Below, in pieces: positions 44,289 through 51,562 of a DNA stretch of 64,000 nucleotides. The position numbers and the translations under genes are program-made. The stretch spans positions 1-64,000 of the forward strand of contig CAXXSC010000002.1 of the NCBI GenBank assembly GCA_963668435.2, in the 5' to 3' direction. Source of the stretch: G963668435 sp963668435 (GTDB taxonomy: Bacteria; Latescibacterota; Latescibacteria; Latescibacterales; Latescibacteraceae). The notes beneath the pieces were generated by a model. That model was not told where the DNA came from and searched no databases. It worked only from the letters and a program-made list of their open reading frames with translations. Every line of letters starts with the position of its first letter. Positions within the stretch are counted from its first letter, which is position 1.

Positions 44289-45197
44289 TTATTTCCGCTT
44301 TTTGTAATATTGGAGAACTTTTTTTTCCGCTTTTTTATCGGCGGGAATGTTGAGGACGGGAAGCAGTTCAGCGTTTTTTACGCGAGTCTTGCCGGAATCT
44401 GTTTCGAGGGTGATGAGGCCGACATGATTGCCGTATGTGCCGGGCGAGACAATGACACCTGAGCCTGCCGCGATCGGCGGGTCGTAGGTTTTGTTGCCAA
44501 AGCCCTCGATGATCAGGTCGATATCGGGGAATGATTCCATAATGCGGATGTTCGCCTCGTGTGCCATCTGCGAGAGCAGGACTATGACATCGGTGTCATT
44601 TTTCATTTCCGGCATAATCGCGTTCAAGTGCTTTTCAGCAGAAGCGAGACGGAAATCGATAAGGTCTTTTCTCACATGCTGGAAACTGCTGCTGTCGACC
44701 AGCGCGGCGATGGCGACAGAGACGCCGACGGTATTTTTCAATGTCCACGGCTTGAAAACGGCGGTGTTGCCGCTTTCGCGCATGACATTGGCGTTCAGCA
44801 GTGGAAAATCCGCGTGATCCTGCATCTTCAGGGCGCGGGCTGTCCCCCGGTAGAATTCATTCCTTCCGGCAAGCGCGGCATCATAGTCCATGAGGTTCAT
44901 GATGTCCAGCACTGTGGCCGCCTTGAGATCGTAATCACCGAAAAGCCCGACCATGTTGCCGGCATCGAGCAGGAGAAAATCATCGTGTTTCCGACGGAAA
45001 TCGCTGATGAATGTAACCCGCTCCACAAGTCCGCCGTAAGGATCGTTCGGGCAGTCGCAGAACATCATCTTACCGCTGGAGTTTGCTGTATAGAGGATTG
45101 TCAGCTCAGCTGCACTGCTTTCGGTCCATGCTGTCAGTGCTGCAGACAGGAGAAAGGCGGCTGCCGTGATGATCGCTCTAATTTTCCGGGATTTCAT
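44289..45197 (-). CDS. Exported 5'-nucleotidase-like protein with altered metal site
   Basis: A 302-residue exported protein (signal peptide to about residue 30). It has the layout of the calcineurin-like UshA/SoxB family: ELTILYTANSSGKM at the first strand, FLLLDAGNMVG, LAGRNEFYRG in place of G-N-H-E, VLLSQMAHEANI and TYGNHVGLI. Standard ligands are missing: the first D-x-H is replaced by A-N-S-S and GNHE by GRNE. A CDCPNDPYGG segment near the start is typical of a cysteine-containing branch. It may have lost metal binding or use another site, and its substrate is unknown. Confidence 0.65.
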   Translation of the reverse strand: MKSRKIRAIITAAAFLLSAALTAWTESSAAELTILYTANSSGKMMFCDCPNDPYGGLVERVTFISDFRRKHDDFLLLDAGNMVGLFGDYDLKAATVLDIMNLMDYDAALAGRNEFYRGTARALKMQDHADFPLLNANVMRESGNTAVFKPWTLKNTVGVSVAIAALVDSSSFQHVRKDLIDFRLASAEKHLNAIMPEMKNDTDVIVLLSQMAHEANIRIMESFPDIDLIIEGFGNKTYDPPIAAGSGVIVSPGTYGNHVGLITLETDSGKTRVKNAELLPVLNIPADKKAEKKVLQYYKKRK

Positions 45198-45273
45198 GCC
45201 GTTTCCGATTAGATCTGCCTCGCGGGATTCGTAAAGCAGGTGCTGTGGGATGGGTGGGCCTGCCTGCCGTTTC

Positions 45274-46152
45274 TCAGGGGACTATCACGTTGAGCGACTG
45301 AGGCAGGACATTGACCGTAAAAGTCTTCTTCACGTGGAATATCTCGCCGTCCGCATGGGCGATATCGTTTTTTCCGCGGCTGATGGTCAGGGAAGTGAAT
45401 GTGTGGTACTCGATATTTTTGCTGTGCTCGAGAGTTCCGTTGAAAAGCTGCATGATTGCGGCAGGAACCTTGAATAGCGAGAGTTTCGGAATAAGTGCCG
45501 CTATGAGCGTGCCGCTTTTCGTATCGGCCTGAGGTGCGATGATTGCTCCGCCACCGTACTGTTTCGTGTTGCAGAACGAGAGGGCGAACAGCTTTCGTGT
45601 GATCTCCTTGCCGTCGATCTCGATGGTGACTTTCTCGGGCGGACGGAAGAGATAGTTCTTAACGCCGATCATAAAATAATCGAATACGCTGGTTTTTTCC
45701 TTGCGCCTGATATTGAAATCCTGTGCGATCCAGGCATCGAAACCAAAACCTGCGGTTGCGAAGAAATGGACATCGCCGATCTGCCCACAGTCAATGGTGT
45801 CGGTTTTACCTTTGGCCATAGCATGTATCATGGATTCGGTTTCGAGAGGAATGTTGAGGCTCCTGGCAAGACCGTTGCCGGTGCCGAGCGGTACTATGCC
45901 CAGGGGAACGCCCAGTCCGACCAATCCAGATGCGACCTCGCTGACCGTTCCGTCTCCGCCGGCTGCGTAAACACGGTCGTATCCTTCGAGTTTTGACCGG
46001 GAAGCGTGGAATTTTCCTTTGCCGCGTTCAAGTATATAAGTAACATCGACAGTGGCGCCGTCCTTTTTCAAGCGGGCGACAAGCTTATCGATGACTGCTT
46101 TCTTTTCCTGTCTAATACCGATAAGCGGGTTGCCGATAATAAGGTGTCTCAT
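45274..46152 (-). CDS. Diacylglycerol/lipid kinase (DagK family)
   Basis: A 292-residue soluble kinase of the YegS/DgkB family that phosphorylates a lipid such as diacylglycerol. The ATP site shows AAGGDGTVSEVASGLVG and VPLGTGNGLARSL. The second domain (from ~130) has the beta-rich fold with FALSFCNTKQYGGG. Length fits the family. It stands alone, with a good promoter at 46217-46245. The preferred ATG is preceded only by a weak GGAAA. Confidence 0.9.
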   Translation of the reverse strand: MRHLIIGNPLIGIRQEKKAVIDKLVARLKKDGATVDVTYILERGKGKFHASRSKLEGYDRVYAAGGDGTVSEVASGLVGLGVPLGIVPLGTGNGLARSLNIPLETESMIHAMAKGKTDTIDCGQIGDVHFFATAGFGFDAWIAQDFNIRRKEKTSVFDYFMIGVKNYLFRPPEKVTIEIDGKEITRKLFALSFCNTKQYGGGAIIAPQADTKSGTLIAALIPKLSLFKVPAAIMQLFNGTLEHSKNIEYHTFTSLTISRGKNDIAHADGEIFHVKKTFTVNVLPQSLNVIVP

Positions 46153-46216
46153 ATGGTTTCCGAATTTTCGTGAGTGTTGAGGATGAAAAAAGGTGCCTTA
46201 TACACACCTTTATAAC

Positions 46217-46245
46217 AGTATAGCACATTTGTTTCGTTGAGTCAA
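46217..46245 (-). promoter_or_regulatory. Promoter of the lipid kinase gene
   Basis: On the minus strand: TTGACT (46245-46240), exactly 17 bases, TATACT (46222-46217). Its layout is the same as the promoter at 47879-47907. Confidence 0.75.
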
Positions 46246-46259
46246 TGGGAACGTAGAAA

Positions 46260-46552
46260 GGTCAGGCAAAATGATAATGTATTCATAGGGGGGGTATTCT
46301 ATAGAAGATGGTGCTGTAATTTCAGTCTGTACTATGCTGTTATGAGATTTTGTACTTTGAAGCCATTTACGAATGGTCTGAACAGTTCTGCTTTTTGTGT
46401 TGCATCAGGCCCGTGCAGAATAAGTGAAGTTTAACAAAACAAATATGTCAGATTATTATGTTGTTCATATGCTTCTGTATGTTCTGTTTCTCTTATCAGA
46501 AAGCATAATCGCAGATGATATGAAACAATTTGATCCGCACTGTTTTCTGCGA
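46260..46552. other. AT-rich gap without a gene
   Basis: No coding pattern, repeat or hairpin was convincing. Open frames here are short and lack ribosome binding sites. Confidence 0.4.
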
Positions 46553-47767
46553 TTAGCTTTTCACATGCATCATTGTTTCCCGTTGTCTCTCTTCGACGAA
46601 TAGTCTGGCTTTTTTCGCCTTTGCTTTGGCGCTTTCAGGATGAAGTGCCATATCCAGTACTGTTGGTACTACTCTAGCGACCTGTGACTCGTCATCGAGG
46701 TCAAAAAGCCAATCTGAAAGACCAATATCTTTCCACATATAGCCCTTACTCGTTTGTTCATTCCAGCGGCAGACAAGCGCAGGAATGTCATGTCCCACAC
46801 ACATAATGGGAGAATGCATTTCGTTTCCGAACAGACCAGCGCTTCGGTAATACGTACTGATCGCTTCTCCTGCGAGCCAATAGTCAGGTCGCCACACAAC
46901 ACGTTTCCTTATATTGTCCGGCAGCTTGTCATATAGAAGCTCTTTACCGACCTGCATCTGCGTACGGTCTTCAGGGCAAATCAATACTTTCAAATTGGTC
47001 TGCCTGACAATCTCGACAATTGCCTGCCGCAGCTGTGCGTGATCATGCTCCTTCATTTGTTCGTTTCTTGCGTGTTTGGCCGCGTTGAATGCTCGCTTTT
47101 CCCCCGGAATTGTCCAGTAGGGCGTGTATCTGAGACGGGGTATACAGCAAAGAAATTGTTTCGTTTGCAGGTTATGCCTGCTGAGAAATGCCTCGGCCAG
47201 TGTATCATTACGCACATCGCAGGCGAAAGCCGCATCCGGCCCGAATTCCATGACAGGGCAGGTGCAGCCTTTTGCTTTTGCAAATTGAAGAGATTTGGAA
47301 TCCCGGAAAAAGACAAATTTCGCACCGCTTAACACCCTGAGGGTTTTGGCGAGCGATTCTTCCGAGGTTGCTTTTGTGGAGGTCGATTTTTTAGGAGATA
47401 CGGTTATGCCGTAAATTCCATAAGGTTTGCCGGTTTCCTCGGCCCAGCGTTCAACATCCCTTTGCGCGACCAGTGACGGGCCGGAACCATGCAGAAGCAG
47501 GCTGCACTCTTTGAATGCCTTCTTCAGCCCGGCAGAACCCTGTACTATTTTAAGCTTGGGAAAGTGGGAAAGGAGCAATTTGTCAACGCCATTATCGAGA
47601 TTGCTGGCCCAAAGGTAAACCTCGGTATCAGGTAAATGCGTCTCAAGTATCTTCAGCAGTCCGGGCGTGTGAGCGATATCGCCGATGTTGACCGTTTGCC
47701 AGGAAGACCGCAGCAGGATTTTTTCAGGGCGCTGTTCTGCGCTGTGCCCCACAATGGATCCCAGCAT
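46553..47767 (-). CDS. Polysaccharide pyruvyl transferase-family protein (open part)
   Basis: A 404-residue open frame of the CsaB/PssM-like family, which moves a pyruvyl group onto polysaccharides. LRSSWQTVNIGDIAHTPGLLKILE at the start and SLLLHGSGPSLVAQ, FFRDSKSL, FGPDAAFAC and GNEMHSPIMCVGHDIPAL are its usual blocks. The ATG at 47767 has no ribosome binding site. In the same frame a start with a ribosome binding site and promoter lies at 47830, and the intervening codons form a Tat signal broken by TAA at 47785-47783. The gene is therefore probably a pseudogene or its stop is a sequencing error; a truncated cytosolic product could still be made. Confidence 0.8.
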   Translation of the reverse strand: MLGSIVGHSAEQRPEKILLRSSWQTVNIGDIAHTPGLLKILETHLPDTEVYLWASNLDNGVDKLLLSHFPKLKIVQGSAGLKKAFKECSLLLHGSGPSLVAQRDVERWAEETGKPYGIYGITVSPKKSTSTKATSEESLAKTLRVLSGAKFVFFRDSKSLQFAKAKGCTCPVMEFGPDAAFACDVRNDTLAEAFLSRHNLQTKQFLCCIPRLRYTPYWTIPGEKRAFNAAKHARNEQMKEHDHAQLRQAIVEIVRQTNLKVLICPEDRTQMQVGKELLYDKLPDNIRKRVVWRPDYWLAGEAISTYYRSAGLFGNEMHSPIMCVGHDIPALVCRWNEQTSKGYMWKDIGLSDWLFDLDDESQVARVVPTVLDMALHPESAKAKAKKARLFVEERQRETMMHVKS

Positions 47768-47830
47768 TGCGAAAGCAAGTTGTTACAGGAAATAACGACG
47801 TCCATTCATTTTTTTATTTCGATCATTCAT
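47768..47830 (-). pseudogene. 5' part of the pyruvyl transferase gene: Tat signal broken by TAA
   Basis: ATG at 47830 follows GGAGGG (47845-47840) by 9 bases. The 15 codons read MNDRNKKMNGRRYFL, then TAA, then QLAFAMLGSIVGHSAEQ in the same frame as the ATG at 47767. With the stop as one residue, the result is a textbook Tat signal: N-G-R-R-Y-F-L-x with hydrophobic core and a GHSA cleavage region. The stop occupies the Lys position of S-R-R-x-F-L-K, so AAA to TAA is the simplest change. Its start site and promoter are intact. Confidence 0.75.
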
Positions 47831-47878
47831 TTGCGGTATCCCTCCGGCACTCCCTCAATTTTTGTATTTTAGAATAAA

Positions 47879-47907
47879 AGTATAGCATATTCATGTGTTT
47901 GGGTCAA
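47879..47907 (-). promoter_or_regulatory. Promoter of the pyruvyl transferase gene
   Basis: On the minus strand: TTGACC (47907-47902), 17 bases, TATACT (47884-47879). It would start transcription about 40 bases before the ATG at 47830. Confidence 0.75.
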
Positions 47908-48067
47908 TGAGTACGTCAGCGCTTCATCTCCTTTTCTTTCGCACTGCAGAGCTTGCCCGCGAAAACATTTCGGTCACTGGCAAAGCCTGGATATTTTACG
48001 AACAGAACAAAAATATGAGCTTCATATTAAATGCGCTCTAAGATGCGGTTGGAAATCCTTTTTTATT

Positions 48068-48095
48068 TTGATTTTACAGCGTACTTTACTATATT
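48068..48095 (+). promoter_or_regulatory. Promoter of the KDG kinase gene
   Basis: TTGATT (48068-48073), 16 bases, TATATT (48090-48095). It leaves a leader of about 200 bases before the ATG at 48309. Confidence 0.5.
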
Positions 48096-48101
48096 ACAAG
48101 T

Positions 48102-48308
48102 CTTGCGTCGCCGGGGAGAATCAAGGCAGAAAGCCGCTCCGGCGGTCGTTTTTTCTCAGGTGACACACTACTTATTATAGACAGTCGCATTCGAAACGGT
48201 CAGGCTATTCTTTGCATGATCGATATTCGAATGATTTCCTGCCGGTTTCCGGCTGTACGGCGTTTGTTTCGCAGAAAACCGAATCAACAAAGGCAAGGAG
48301 GATTCAAC
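48102..48308 (+). promoter_or_regulatory. Long structured leader of the KDG kinase gene
   Basis: The leader contains a short hairpin GCCGC (48133-48137)/GCGGT (48142-48146) followed by CG and six T (48149-48154), like a small terminator or attenuator, and GCCGG/CCGGC at 48241-48253. No riboswitch class was recognised. The ATG has GGCAAGGAGG upstream. Confidence 0.35.
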
Positions 48309-49442
48309 ATGGCAAGCACCTTTACCTTCAACCCGGTCGAGAAGACCAAGTACGATATTATCGCGCTCGGCGAAGTCATGATGCGTATCGATCCCGGCGA
48401 CGTTCCCACTCCCCGCGCACGCCAGGCACGTATCTGGCACGGTGGCGGCGAAACCAACGTTGCTGAAGGCGGAGCTTATGCATTCGGTCTGAGGACCGGT
48501 GTTGTCACCGCTCTGGTCGATGACGGTATCGGCCGCAACATCGAAAACCAGCTCAAGGAAGCCGGTGTCGACACCTCGAACATCATCTGGTTCAACAACC
48601 AGGGCAAGGGCGAGTTTTCCACTGACGCCAAGGGCACGCTGCACAACGGCATTAATTTCACATGGGTCGGCAAGGGCGTTATCCCCTCGGTCACCGAGTA
48701 CTATCGTTCCCACGCTGCCGCAACCGCGCTGAAAGCCGGTGATTTTGACTGGGAAGCTCTCTTCTCCCAGGGTGTCCGCTGGTTCCACACCGGTGGTATT
48801 TTCACCCTCATCGGGGCGAAAACCTCCGAGCTCGCAATCGAGGCTCTTGAGGCTGCCGGCAAACACGGTGTTTTCCGTTCTTACGATCTCAACTACCGTT
48901 CCAAGGTCGAGCCTGACAAAGAAAAAGCACGCGCGATCAACCGCAAGGCAGTTGCAAACGCTGAATTCGTCGTCGGCAACCAGGGCGACTTCTCCGACGC
49001 TCTCGGATACGACACACGCAAGGTCGGCAAAGACGAGCCCATGGAAGCATTCATGGAGGCTTACACCGACACACTGCGCAAGGTCGCCAAGGACTACCCG
49101 AACCTGAAGATCATCGGCACCCAGCTTCGTTCGGCTCTCTCCGCAGACATGATCAACTGGGGCGCTGTCCTCTACGATGTCGCTGAGGACAAAATCTTCC
49201 AGGCAGTTGTCCGCAACAGGGTTGAGATCGTTGACCGTACCGGTGGCGGCGACTCGTTCTGCAACGGTGTCGCTTCCGCTCTTATGATCGGCAAGACCAC
49301 CGAGGAAGCTGTGGATTACGGTGCGGCTCACGGCGCCATGGTCCAGGCATTCCCCGGCGACACCACTATGTGCACACTCGGCATGATCGAGAAGGAAATC
49401 AAGCGCGCCAAGTCCGGCGGCGGCGTTTCCGCTCTTCGCTAA
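48309..49442 (+). CDS. kdgK: PfkB-family 2-keto-3-deoxygluconate kinase
   Basis: A 377-residue ribokinase-fold enzyme that turns 2-keto-3-deoxygluconate into KDPG. The start at 48309 has GGCAAGGAGG before it. Family motifs: IALGEVMMRIDPGD at the start, GGGETNVAEGGAYAFGLRTG, SYDLNYRSKV, and the catalytic signature DRTGGGDSFCNGVAS. The substrate is inferred from the aldolase gene that follows by 144 bases. Codon use is very strongly biased to C-ending codons, as in highly expressed genes. Confidence 0.85.
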   Translation: MASTFTFNPVEKTKYDIIALGEVMMRIDPGDVPTPRARQARIWHGGGETNVAEGGAYAFGLRTGVVTALVDDGIGRNIENQLKEAGVDTSNIIWFNNQGKGEFSTDAKGTLHNGINFTWVGKGVIPSVTEYYRSHAAATALKAGDFDWEALFSQGVRWFHTGGIFTLIGAKTSELAIEALEAAGKHGVFRSYDLNYRSKVEPDKEKARAINRKAVANAEFVVGNQGDFSDALGYDTRKVGKDEPMEAFMEAYTDTLRKVAKDYPNLKIIGTQLRSALSADMINWGAVLYDVAEDKIFQAVVRNRVEIVDRTGGGDSFCNGVASALMIGKTTEEAVDYGAAHGAMVQAFPGDTTMCTLGMIEKEIKRAKSGGGVSALR

Positions 49443-49455
49443 TATACTGTTCCGA

Positions 49456-49486
49456 AACATGGAGGGCGGCCACCGTCCTCCATGTT
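49456..49486 (+). other. Hairpin between kdgK and the aldolase
   Basis: AACATGGAGG (49456-49465) pairs with CCTCCATGTT (49477-49486) over 10 bases, with an 11-base loop and only a short T-rich tail. It could stabilise the upstream mRNA, or end part of the transcripts. Confidence 0.6.
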
Positions 49487-49586
49487 CTTTATTTGCGCGG
49501 CAGTACCGCCGTTCTCTCAAGCCAGATGGCAGCGAACGGCGCTTCCGCAACGCACGCCTCACCTTTCACAACGACGGAGTTTTATC

Positions 49587-50348
49587 ATGGCATGGCAGTA
49601 TGACAGAAAAATGGTCGACAGCGCACTCCGCGACAGCGGCGTTGTCGTCGTCATGAACAAGAGCCACATCAAGAAGCCCGAAGACCTTGTCACCACCATG
49701 TGGGAAGTCTACAAGGCAGGTTACGTCAGTGAGTGTACTTTCCGCATCGATATTGGCCTTCTCGCCGAGGGTATGCAGGAACTGGTCAAGAAACGCGAAG
49801 AAGCTGGCACCGACAAGCCTTTCGTCCTCGGCGTCGGTTCCATCATCAATCCCAAAGAGCTCGAGCAGGCCATCGAGATGGGCTTCGACATGATCGTCGC
49901 TCCCGCAAACGTCATGGGCGGCTACGGCGAAGGGGTCGAGTTTGTCAAGACAGCACACGCTGAGAACCGTTTCGTCGCACCGGCAGTTTTCACCCCGACC
50001 GAGCTTGGCTATTTCATTGAGCGCGAAGACGGCAACGAGCCTGATGCCATCAAGGTTTTCCCGGCACGTTCCCACGGTCCCAAGGGTCTCGGCGACCTTC
50101 TGGCTCCCTATGTCCGCGAGCGTCACAACGACCGTATCATTATGCCCACCGGCGCTGTCAATTTCGAGACCGGCCCTGACTACATCAAGGCCATCAAGGG
50201 CCGCGGCTGCTTCCCGGCACTCGGCATGAGCGCACCGCTGCAGCATGTTGTCGATAACAACGCCGCTGGCGATGTCGACTGCATCCGCGAAGCTCTCGCG
50301 ATCTTCGAGAAGAAGTTTGCTGAGGCAAAGGCTGCCGCAGGTCTCTAA
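49587..50348 (+). CDS. KDPG/KHG aldolase
   Basis: A 253-residue class I aldolase that splits 2-keto-3-deoxy-6-phosphogluconate into pyruvate and glyceraldehyde-3-phosphate. The start at 49587 is taken because ACGGAG precedes it by 8 bases and upstream codons look non-coding. The barrel shows FVLGVGSIINPKELEQAIEM, FDMIVAPANVMGGYG and FVAPAVFTPTELGYF, and the Schiff-base Lys in AIKVFPARSHGPKGLG. It is longer than typical Eda (~210). Like the kinase it is strongly codon-biased, so high expression is likely. Confidence 0.85.
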   Translation: MAWQYDRKMVDSALRDSGVVVVMNKSHIKKPEDLVTTMWEVYKAGYVSECTFRIDIGLLAEGMQELVKKREEAGTDKPFVLGVGSIINPKELEQAIEMGFDMIVAPANVMGGYGEGVEFVKTAHAENRFVAPAVFTPTELGYFIEREDGNEPDAIKVFPARSHGPKGLGDLLAPYVRERHNDRIIMPTGAVNFETGPDYIKAIKGRGCFPALGMSAPLQHVVDNNAAGDVDCIREALAIFEKKFAEAKAAAGL

Positions 50349-50385
50349 GATTTTTTTAGAAGTCGGCATGCTTCTATTGATAAAG

Positions 50386-50415
50386 AAAAGCCCCCGAAAT
50401 TATTCGGGGGCTTTT
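50386..50415. terminator. Bidirectional terminator between the aldolase and the FGE-like gene
   Basis: AAAAGCCCCCGAA (50386-50398) pairs with TTCGGGGGCTTTT (50403-50415), loop ATTA. It serves the aldolase gene and the convergent gene ending at 50444. Confidence 0.95.
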
Positions 50416-50443
50416 TCATTGTTGGATCATATACTTAGCTTCT

Positions 50444-51562
50444 TCATTCCTCGACAGCTTTCCAGACAATCCGGAAACCGATATTGTCGTTTGAATAATC
50501 CGGCACATACGCGGAACGGTCTGCGGCACGGCAGTTTTTCGCGATATCCCGGAAACTGCCGCCCCTGAGTGAACGATAGGTGCCGTTGCCCGGGCCGGTC
50601 GGGTTGCTGCCCAGTATCGCGCTGTAGGTGGTATCCCTGTACCAGTCGTTACACCACTCGCTGACATTGCCATGCATGTCGTACAGATCCCATGCATTCG
50701 CGGCTTTACGGGCTATTTCGTGAAGTTTGTTGCCGCTGTTGGCGTAATACCAGGCTTCAGTCTTCAACTCAGTTTCGCTGTCGCCGCTGTGATAGAGTGT
50801 TTTTGTGCCGGCGCGGCAGGCGAATTCCCATTCGGCCTCTGTGGGAAGACGGATTCCGTTTTTCGTGAAATCACAGGTCCAGTAGTCCTCGTTATAACAG
50901 GTGTCAAGCCCGAGCAGTTCGCTGAGACGGTTGCAGAACAGGGCGGCGTCATACCAGGATATATCCGTGACTGGCAACGAGCCGCCTTTTTCCGTCGAGG
51001 GATTTTCTCCGATTACAGTTTCGTACAGTTCCTGGGAAATTTCAGTTTCGCTCACTTTGAACATGTCAATGGCAACTTCCTGTGCGGGCCTTTCGTCACT
51101 CGCGCCAGTATTGTTCAGGTCGCCGATTTTAAATGTGCCGCCATCGATTGTCACCATATCGATATCGTAGTAAGCGAAAGGATCGTTGATCTGAACTGTA
51201 TGTGTGTTCGACCATCCGCCCTGGGTGCTGTTTTCGGAATTCTTTACCCTGTAATAATATTTGATCCCTTCGTCATAATGACAGAATGTTTTTGTCGTCC
51301 CGCTTATTGTAAACGCAGTCGGGTCCGTGAACGATGCTGTTGTCGACTCTTCGACAACATAGCTGTCAGCGCCGACATCGCTCCATGTGAGCGTGTATCG
51401 CGATCCCTCCTGAGGGCCTGAAAGCGCAGGTGTCTGCCAGCCGTCAAAATTGGTGCCGCCGGGATCGAGCGGATTATCGCGTTCCGCCTTGTCTTTCGAG
51501 CAGCTGGAAACGACGAGTAAAAGGCTGAAAATTATGAGTAGTATGTTTTTGTTTTTCATCAC
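50444..51562 (-). CDS. Lipoprotein with Fn3-like and formylglycine-generating-enzyme-like domains
   Basis: A 372-residue lipoprotein (lipobox VSSC at about residues 18-21). Residues ~45-130 look like an Fn3-type sandwich (ALSGPQEGSRYTLTWSDVGADSYVV). From ~140 to the end is an FGE-sulfatase/SUMF1 domain: TIDGGTFKIGD, ISWYDAALFCNRLSE, GIRLPTEAEWEFACRAGT, MHGNVSEWCNDWY, LRGGSFRDIAKNCRAADR, IGFRIV. Surface members of this fold are often binding or structural proteins rather than true FGE, so an enzyme role is not assured. The start overlaps the upstream gene's stop by one base (TGATG), so both are translated together. Confidence 0.8.
   Translation of the reverse strand: MMKNKNILLIIFSLLLVVSSCSKDKAERDNPLDPGGTNFDGWQTPALSGPQEGSRYTLTWSDVGADSYVVEESTTASFTDPTAFTISGTTKTFCHYDEGIKYYYRVKNSENSTQGGWSNTHTVQINDPFAYYDIDMVTIDGGTFKIGDLNNTGASDERPAQEVAIDMFKVSETEISQELYETVIGENPSTEKGGSLPVTDISWYDAALFCNRLSELLGLDTCYNEDYWTCDFTKNGIRLPTEAEWEFACRAGTKTLYHSGDSETELKTEAWYYANSGNKLHEIARKAANAWDLYDMHGNVSEWCNDWYRDTTYSAILGSNPTGPGNGTYRSLRGGSFRDIAKNCRAADRSAYVPDYSNDNIGFRIVWKAVEE

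Noticed and set aside
50444..51562. Maturation enzyme for the sulfatase at 36171
   Set aside because: It is a lipoprotein outside the cytoplasm and 13 kb away; sulfatases with Tat signals are matured before export.
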